A stretch of 25,833 bases of DNA, taken from Flavobacteriales bacterium (GTDB lineage Bacteria; Bacteroidota; Bacteroidia; Flavobacteriales; Flavobacteriaceae). The stretch lies in assembly GCA_002747735.1 (NCBI GenBank), contig PDQE01000002.1, forward strand, positions 1 to 25,833. The letters run 5' to 3'. The translations under genes were made by a program, and so were the position numbers. Below are positions 25,185 to 25,833 of the stretch, in pieces (position 1 is the stretch's first letter; every line of letters begins with the position of its first letter). Below the pieces are notes generated by a model. That model had not been told where the DNA came from. It saw nothing but the letters and a program-made list of their open reading frames with translations, and did not search any database.

Positions 25185-25793
25185 TTAATATGTTGGTGTT
25201 AAACACTTTTTATTCTCCCATTTTCCTAACAGGGAGTCTGGCGGGATAATCTTGCCGTCACAGGTTAAAAAATTACTTTTATCGTCTTTTTTTAGCATTT
25301 TTAATTTGCCGTTTGACAGGGCAGAAAGCAATAGAAAAACCGTCTTTTTTTTAGTGTAAGATTTGTATTTATTACCCAATGTAACACCAACGTTATTGTT
25401 ATACAAATCCATATCAGACGATGGTTTATCGGGCAACTGCCCATCTTCCAAAGCACCATTTTTAAAGTCTAAATAATTGCCTTTTTCATGTGCTTTGCCC
25501 AGTCTTAAGGCTGCCTTTTTACCTATTTTTTGAGACAGGCGAGCCATCCAAAAACCGTGTTTAAAAGCATCCAACCGGCCACCGTTTTTGTCCTTGCCAA
25601 TAAGCCCCAATTGCTTTATAGAATCAGTTACTTCTAAAGCAGCATTGGATAAAAATGCTGCTTTTTTGGCTTTAAAAGGATGAAAAATAACCCATTTTTT
25701 CTCCGGTTTGGATAATTTTTTATAAGATGCTGTTAATTTTGGCGAACAACCTATCAGAAAAAAGTAAACACAAAAAGCACAAAAGTATTTCAT
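25185..25793 (-). CDS. DUF6973-like lipoprotein
   Basis: A 202-residue predicted lipoprotein: signal peptide with lipobox LIGC and Cys16, followed by SPKLTAS. The central segment (about 75-140) carries the pattern of the DUF6973 family: LDAFKHGFWMARLSQKIG, GKAHEKGN, and after a gap the MDLYNNNVGV motif (MDLHNN-type). Its conserved His, Asp and Asn residues look like a catalytic or metal site, but the family has no known function I can name. It contains two late cysteines (TCDGK and KKCLTP) that could form a disulphide. A -7 box lies 23 bases upstream. The mature protein should be periplasmic or outer-membrane anchored. Confidence 0.78.
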   Translation of the reverse strand: MKYFCAFCVYFFLIGCSPKLTASYKKLSKPEKKWVIFHPFKAKKAAFLSNAALEVTDSIKQLGLIGKDKNGGRLDAFKHGFWMARLSQKIGKKAALRLGKAHEKGNYLDFKNGALEDGQLPDKPSSDMDLYNNNVGVTLGNKYKSYTKKKTVFLLLSALSNGKLKMLKKDDKSNFLTCDGKIIPPDSLLGKWENKKCLTPTY

Positions 25794-25815
25794 GTAAGGG
25801 TTTTTATACTTATTA

Positions 25816-25823
25816 CAAATGTA
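25816..25823 (-). promoter_or_regulatory. -7 box of DUF6973 lipoprotein gene
   Basis: Minus-strand TACATTTG matches TAnnTTTG, 23 bases before the ATG at 25793. The -33 zone lies largely outside the window. A plus-strand TAACTTTG at 25824-25831 may be the -7 box of a divergent gene beyond the right edge. Confidence 0.5.
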
Positions 25824-25833
25824 TAACTTTGTA

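Overview
The window reads as a chromosomal housekeeping segment of a Bacteroidota bacterium, most likely a flavobacterium. The DNA is AT-rich and genes lack Shine-Dalgarno-like leaders. Many gene starts are preceded by the Bacteroidota -7 box TAnnTTTG, several with a TTG about 18-21 bases further upstream. The gene content also fits: a PorT-like type IX secretion protein, a TamL-type lipidated BamA/TamA protein, a DUF4271 membrane protein beside a HemD-like gene, menaquinone-type UbiE, and a thiamin-riboswitch TonB-dependent receptor. I see no tRNA, rRNA, CRISPR array, insertion sequence, prophage or integrase, and no sign of a recently acquired island.

Layout: 1-313 is mostly gene-free, with an aspS promoter and possibly the edge of another gene. 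Then aspS (+), a CLC chloride-channel-like protein with CBS domains (+), prfB (-) and tamL (-). A TrmH-type rRNA methyltransferase (+) follows, convergent with the operon ubiE-porT (-). queA (+) is divergent from ubiE and convergent with hemD-like and DUF4271 genes (-). DUF4271 is divergent from a polyprenol-phosphate mannosyltransferase and dihydroorotase (+). Next come a small unknown gene, a cytoplasmic beta carbonic anhydrase and a TetR regulator (all -), divergent from a lipoprotein beta carbonic anhydrase (+). Then kbl-queD (+), a TonB-dependent receptor behind a TPP riboswitch (-), arfB (-), a CPA2 cation/proton antiporter (-) and a DUF6973 lipoprotein (-).

Functional themes: translation (AspRS, RF2, ArfB, TrmH, QueA, QueD); envelope biogenesis (TamL, PorT, sugar-lipid carrier); CO2/bicarbonate handling by two carbonic anhydrases around a TetR regulator; pyrimidine, menaquinone and possibly tetrapyrrole synthesis; thiamin uptake under TPP control; and ion transport.

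The most unusual points are: a CLC protein in which the gating glutamate of the GREGP motif reads as leucine; a dispersed intergenic element after queA and queD that includes both stop codons; repeated AT-rich motifs just upstream of the divergent tetR and carbonic anhydrase -7 boxes; a prfB without the usual programmed frameshift; and a long, structured leader between the TPP riboswitch and its receptor gene. I found no convincing wholly new multi-gene system.
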